From positions 1 through 8,230 of the forward strand of contig JAQWFV010000116.1 in assembly GCA_029238555.1 (NCBI GenBank): 8,230 nt of DNA, written 5' to 3'. Shown piece after piece: positions 4,971-8,230 of this stretch. Source of the DNA: Flavobacteriaceae bacterium (GTDB lineage Bacteria; Bacteroidota; Bacteroidia; Flavobacteriales; Flavobacteriaceae). A model generated the notes under the pieces. It made no database searches. It was not told the origin of the DNA and saw nothing but the letters and a program-made list of their open reading frames with translations. Both the position numbers and the translations under genes were made by a program. How positions within the stretch are numbered: position 1 is the first letter of the stretch; the number at the start of each line of letters is the position of its first letter.

Positions 4971-5002
4971 CCCTTGTTAATCATCTGATTTTCAAGGGTT
5001 TA
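4967..5002. repeat. Long hairpin at the broken edge of the integrase remnant
   Basis: Arms TAAACCCTTG (4967-4976) and CAAGGGTTTA (4993-5002) are perfect complements, and an inner AATCA/TGATT pairing extends the stem. On the plus strand it is followed by TATTTTTAATA, so it could be a weak plus-direction terminator, though no plus gene lies before it. It sits where homology to integrase ends. Confidence 0.5.
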
Positions 5003-5068
5003 TATTTTTAATATACTTTTTCTTCCAGTTGTTTGCAAGTTTTAAAGATATAGGTTACTACTTCATGC

Positions 5069-5132
5069 CTATATAAAAACCCAAAAAGTTTCAGTGCATC
5101 ACTTGATTTAAAGTGAGGGGTGGGTTTTATAG
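5069..5132. repeat. Inverted repeat in the gene-free stretch downstream of porP
   Basis: CTATATAAAAACCCA (5069-5083) and TGGGTTTTATAG (5121-5132) are imperfect complements, and a smaller CACTT/AAGTG stem lies between them. In the minus direction the second arm reads TGGGTTTTTATATAG, so it may serve as a terminator for transcripts coming from porP. The surrounding bases 5003-5138 show no coding sequence. Confidence 0.4.
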
Positions 5133-5138
5133 AAACGG

Positions 5139-5178
5139 TTTTCTTTTTTGAGATTGGTTGTAATATCTATATATAACC
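5139..5178. repeat. 40-bp direct repeat, copy 1
   Basis: It matches 5307-5346 at 38 of 40 positions (TTTTCTTTTTTGAGATTGG, then GTNATATCTATATATAACC). The copies are 168 bp apart, start to start. The segment between them (5179-5306) has no convincing gene. Confidence 0.85.
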
Positions 5179-5306
5179 CATATGAGCATTACTTAAGCTA
5201 ATACTCCATTTACATATGTATCCACAAAACCTACAATCTTATTCTTGAGTCTTTCTGAAGTAGAAGACCTTTCTTTTCTCTTAAAGTTTCTATAAATCGC
5301 TCTATT

Positions 5307-5346
5307 TTTTCTTTTTTGAGATTGGTCGTGATATCTATATATAACC
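5307..5346. repeat. 40-bp direct repeat, copy 2, abutting the porP stop
   Basis: This copy ends on the last base of the porP stop codon (TAG, 5348-5346), so in transcript sense it begins the porP 3' untranslated region. Two mismatches separate it from copy 1. It may mark a duplication of the porP tail region or the edges of a lost insertion. Confidence 0.85.
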
Positions 5347-6230
5347 TAAAACCTATACCTAAGCATCATTTCACTTGTATTGGCTCTTAGAGCTGTGCTA
5401 CTAGTTCTTTGTCCTATTTCATAGCCAAAGCCAATATCTATCTGACTGAGTTTTACTTGAATCATTGATGATATGTAGTCATTGTTACTTACACCCACTC
5501 CTAGACTTATTTTATCTTTTAAACTAAGCTTGGCTATTGAAGTTAATTGATTGGGTGCATCTGCCACCATTCTATACAACATAGAAGGGCTTAGTGTAAT
5601 GACATTGTTTAGCTTTAAATGGAAGCCTGCGGTGGTGTATAAATGAGGCTTGTCTGTGGCTGTAGTAGCTAATCCCTCTGCTTCTTTATATCGCTTAGAG
5701 TTAAGCATATTTGGAGTAGAGAGTCCTATGAAAAATTTTTCACTTTTTAATAGTAAGCCAATTCCCACTAGCGGGTTCATATAGTTTTGAATGCTGTTTA
5801 AATTGGCGTTACTTTCTTGTGTAATTCTATCTAAGCCAGTAGCATCTAGATTATTATAGACTACTCCTGCTTTTATGCCTAAGTAAAGGTTTGTATTACC
5901 CCCTAGAGCAAGCTTATAGCTATAGTCTATGGCTACTATCCCTTGGTTTTCTATATAAACCCTGTCTGTTAAATAACTAATCCCCCAAGAGGCTTTGTTC
6001 TTCTCTTTGGTGTGGTAGATAAAGGAAGCTGCTCTAGGGGCGTCTTCTATTCCAGACCAGGCAGATCTGTATTGAAGGCCAGCGAGTGATCCTTCACTAC
6101 CAGTGTAAGCTGGATTAAACAAGCTCATGTTCTGCTCAAAGAACAAAAAGTTGGGCTGTTGTTGTGCTTTGACTGCTATACTTGTAAGTACTAAGACCGT
6201 AAAAGCAAGTGTTTTGATTGTGTTTTTCAT
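5346..6230 (-). CDS. Type IX secretion system membrane protein, PorP/SprF family
   Basis: This outer-membrane beta-barrel protein of 294 residues belongs to the PorP/SprF family, whose members help secrete or anchor a particular large type IX substrate (SprF for SprB in Flavobacterium). A signal peptide is clear (MKNTIKTLAFTVLVLTSIAV, cut after KA at 22). The family motif NPAYTGSEGS occurs at 39-48 after FFEQNM, followed by repeated amphipathic beta strands with Gly-rich turns (GIGLLL, LGVGVS, GFGYEIG). The chain ends in the aromatic YRF expected for barrel insertion. It starts 19 bp after the adhesin stop, with no terminator between, so the two form an operon. The adhesin's type B sorting domain is the likely client. 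A role in gliding specifically cannot be read from this gene. Confidence 0.93.
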   Translation of the reverse strand: MKNTIKTLAFTVLVLTSIAVKAQQQPNFLFFEQNMSLFNPAYTGSEGSLAGLQYRSAWSGIEDAPRAASFIYHTKEKNKASWGISYLTDRVYIENQGIVAIDYSYKLALGGNTNLYLGIKAGVVYNNLDATGLDRITQESNANLNSIQNYMNPLVGIGLLLKSEKFFIGLSTPNMLNSKRYKEAEGLATTATDKPHLYTTAGFHLKLNNVITLSPSMLYRMVADAPNQLTSIAKLSLKDKISLGVGVSNNDYISSMIQVKLSQIDIGFGYEIGQRTSSTALRANTSEMMLRYRF

Positions 6231-6249
6231 TTTTGTTGCTTTTATTGAA

Positions 6250-8230
6250 TTAATAAGTAATGTATAACCAGCCTTTAATCTGATCTTGACCGTTGTTTAA
6301 ATCTATCACATAATAGTAGGATCCTGCAGGAAGTGGATTAGTACTATTCTTGTATGTACCTCTCCAATCATTCTTGTAGTTTTGAGCTGAGAAAACTTCT
6401 TGTGTATTTTTATCATAGACAGAAACTCTGTTAACAGGATACTGCTCTATATTGATGATTTTCCAAGTAGATTCTAAACCGCCACTTCCTGGTGTGAGCG
6501 CACCAGAGGCAAAAAGTTTATTGTCTTCAAAGCCATCGTTGTTGTCGTCAGGATCTGCGTTGTCCCCAATGCCGTCATTGTCAGCATCTGAACATTCACT
6601 TGGATCAAGTGGAAAAGCATCGTTTGAGTCTAAACAACCGTCGTTGTCGTCATCTACCTCAAAGTTATCTCCAAGACCATCTCCATCGGTGTCTACCCAC
6701 TCAGTTCCGTCTTCTGGAAAGGCATCGCTGTCGTTTAAATAGCCATCACCATCTTTATCAGTATCTACGCAGTCTGGAATACTGTCTGAGTCTATATCTG
6801 AAGATTTTGAATATTGGTCTAATGGGTCAGAGCCGCAAACGAGTTCATTATAATCTGACTGCCCATCATTGTCATCATCTAGATCTGCATTGTTTCCAAT
6901 ACCGTCTGCGTCTGTGTCTGCCCATTCTGCTGGATCTAGTGGAAAGGCGTCTGCTGTATCTATAACTCCATCATTATCATCATCTGTGTCTACGCAGTCT
7001 GGAACACTATCTCCATCAGTATCTAAGGACATAGAAGAAGCTAATAAAGGATCAGAGCCACAGGCCATCTCATGGTCATCTGTCTGGCCGTCGTTGTCGT
7101 CGTCCGTATCTGCGTTGTTTCCTATACCGTCTGCATCTGTGTCTAACCATTCTGTTGCGTCTAGAGGAAAGGCATCGCTTTCATCTAAATAGCTGTCATT
7201 ATCATCATCAGTATCTATACAGTTTGCAATACCGTCTGAATCAGTGTCTAATGGAGTAGATGTTGCATCTAAAGGATCTGAGCCGCAGGTAATTTCATCC
7301 GTATCTAAATAACCATCATTGTCGTCGTCCGTGTCTAAACAATCAGGGGTGTCGTCTGAATCGGTATCGGCCGGGAGGCTAGCGGCAAATAATGGATCAC
7401 TACCACAGCTAATTTCGTCCGTATCTGAATAACTGTCGTTGTCGTCATCTAGATCATCTATATCTCCAATGCCATCTCCATCGGTGTCTAGCTGGTCTAC
7501 ATTGGGCGTGAAAGGCGCGTTGTCAGTTGCGTCGGGGACCCCATCTCCGTCGTCGTCCAGGTCTGAAATGTCTCCAGTCCCATCTCCATCTGTATCTGTA
7601 CTCTCTGTTGCATCTGTTGGAAAATCATCTTCTGTATCTGGTACACCATCTCCATCATCATCTGAATCAATCACATCTCCAAGGCCATCTCTATCAGTAT
7701 CTAATTGGTTGGCGTTAGCTACCGTTGGGGCATTGTCACAAACGTCTCCAATGCCGTCCCCATCAGTGTCTGCTTGGTCTGCGTTTGCTGTTGATGGGCA
7801 GTTGTCTAGATTGTTGGTGATTCCATCACCGTCGGAATCTTCGTCTACATCATTTACTGTTATGGTGAAGGTCTTAGTATAGGTTGCAGTATTGTCCGAA
7901 GTTTGAACTAAAATGGAATAGCTATTTTTAGTTTCATAATCTAAAGCAGTATTGGTTAAGAGATTGGCACCGCTAATGCTAAAACTAGCATTGTCCGTAT
8001 CTCCAGTACCTGACACTAAAGTGTAAGTATGGTTGTCTCCAGAGTCTGGGTCAGTAGTAGAAAGTGCACCAATAGTTGTACCTATAGCTACATTTTCATT
8101 AATAGAACTGGATGATAATGAAATATCGGTAGGAGTGCTATTTGAATTGTATACATAGTTTGATAAAGTGATTTCTTTTAATGTTTTATCATTAACACTG
8201 GCAATAATAAAATTGGAACTCGTATCGCTA
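6250..8230 (-). CDS. Secreted adhesin: cadherin-like domain, thrombospondin type 3 repeats, type B sorting domain (5' end outside window)
   Basis: The last 659 residues are visible, and the frame is open to the right edge, so the GTG at 8016 is internal and not a start. Order: a cadherin-like domain (about 34-129; PTDISLSSSSINENVAIGTT, TDPDSGDNHTYTLVSGTGD, ALDYETKNSYSILV), then about 440 residues of calcium-binding thrombospondin type 3 repeats (130-569) dense in DxDxDG loops with paired cysteines. The gliding-motility-associated type B C-terminal domain closes it (about 579-659; YPVNRVSVYDK, WRGTYKN, LPAGSYYYVIDL, GWLYITY). It would be exported by the type IX system and held at the cell surface as a stiff Ca-dependent stalk. 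It is probably co-transcribed with the PorP/SprF-like gene downstream. Ligand unknown. Confidence 0.93.
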   Translation of the reverse strand, partial: SDTSSNFIIASVNDKTLKEITLSNYVYNSNSTPTDISLSSSSINENVAIGTTIGALSTTDPDSGDNHTYTLVSGTGDTDNASFSISGANLLTNTALDYETKNSYSILVQTSDNTATYTKTFTITVNDVDEDSDGDGITNNLDNCPSTANADQADTDGDGIGDVCDNAPTVANANQLDTDRDGLGDVIDSDDDGDGVPDTEDDFPTDATESTDTDGDGTGDISDLDDDGDGVPDATDNAPFTPNVDQLDTDGDGIGDIDDLDDDNDSYSDTDEISCGSDPLFAASLPADTDSDDTPDCLDTDDDNDGYLDTDEITCGSDPLDATSTPLDTDSDGIANCIDTDDDNDSYLDESDAFPLDATEWLDTDADGIGNNADTDDDNDGQTDDHEMACGSDPLLASSMSLDTDGDSVPDCVDTDDDNDGVIDTADAFPLDPAEWADTDADGIGNNADLDDDNDGQSDYNELVCGSDPLDQYSKSSDIDSDSIPDCVDTDKDGDGYLNDSDAFPEDGTEWVDTDGDGLGDNFEVDDDNDGCLDSNDAFPLDPSECSDADNDGIGDNADPDDNNDGFEDNKLFASGALTPGSGGLESTWKIINIEQYPVNRVSVYDKNTQEVFSAQNYKNDWRGTYKNSTNPLPAGSYYYVIDLNNGQDQIKGWLYITY
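6619..7443 (-). repeat. 225-bp tandem super-repeat inside the adhesin
   Basis: The motif CGSDPL recurs with its Cys codon ending at 7407, 7287, 7062 and 6837. The last two intervals are exactly 225 bp (75 residues), and the first is a short 120-bp unit. DAFPL-type motifs alternate with the same 75-residue period, then a final 35-residue step. Each long unit joins a Cys-paired module (CGSDPL to PDC) with a DAFPLDxxEWxDTDxDG module. The high similarity suggests recent duplication or recombination. Confidence 0.8.

Noticed and set aside
5193..5345. In-frame 50-codon continuation after the porP stop (stop read-through or a longer ancestral porP)
   Set aside because: The PorP chain already ends in the aromatic YRF expected of a barrel; the extra stretch is basic and unlike a barrel, so it is probably chance.
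6452..7882. Several long plus-strand open frames opposite the adhesin
   Set aside because: They are shadows of the GAT/GAC-rich repeat coding, Ser/Pro/His/Leu-rich with no domain character.
8014..8016. GTG as the start of the thrombospondin-repeat protein
   Set aside because: The same frame continues upstream to the window edge with a well-formed cadherin-like domain, so the start lies outside.

Overview
The window looks like a chromosomal segment of a marine-type member of the Flavobacteriaceae (Bacteroidota). The evidence is the gene set (a PorP/SprF protein next to a giant adhesin with a type B sorting domain, and a CTC-type L25 beside PRPP synthase and Pth), the low GC content, and -7 boxes of the Bacteroidota form TAnnTTTG. 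Shine-Dalgarno sequences are largely absent.

Layout. Positions 1-2156 (minus strand) hold housekeeping genes: the 5' part of peptidyl-tRNA hydrolase (pth), ribosomal protein L25/CTC (rplY) and ribose-phosphate pyrophosphokinase (prs). A strong terminator lies between rplY and pth. Positions 2222-2387 (plus strand) hold a tRNA-Leu(CAA) gene with its own promoter and terminator. Positions 2388-4970 (minus strand) are an accessory island. Positions 5346-8230 (minus strand) hold an outer-membrane PorP/SprF-like protein and, upstream of it, the 3' part of a secreted calcium-binding (thrombospondin type 3) adhesin cut by the window edge. These two very probably form a type IX secretion substrate/partner pair.

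The island is the main result. Read in minus-strand order it is built like an integron. First comes a decayed tyrosine-recombinase C-terminus (4970-4815), then an attI-like site (about 4811-4761). Cassette 1 follows, with a 'mobile mystery' HTH/Fic pair and a 125-bp imperfect palindrome at its end. Cassette 2 follows, with a cation-diffusion-facilitator-like transporter and a 132-bp imperfect palindrome. Last is a stub of a third cassette with a 21-codon ORF beside tRNA-Leu. The first bases of each full cassette (GTTGGCTTTA and GTTGTAAGTAATGCC) are complementary to the last bases just after that same cassette's gene (TAAAGCCAAC and GCACTACTTACAAC). In integrons this happens because the two halves of one attC site are separated when a circular cassette inserts. 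The palindromes lack the canonical attC core, and the recombinase remnant resembles Bacteroidota XerD-like integrases rather than classical IntI. I therefore propose a Bacteroidota integron-like cassette system whose local integrase is now dead.

Regulation. The HTH gene is preceded by three 18-bp palindromes (GTAAA-N8-TTTAC) at exactly 32-bp spacing that cover its promoter, a clear sign of autorepression. The 648-bp stretch 4698-5345 has no intact gene. It holds these operators, the attI-like site, the integrase remnant, two inverted repeats and a 40-bp direct repeat.
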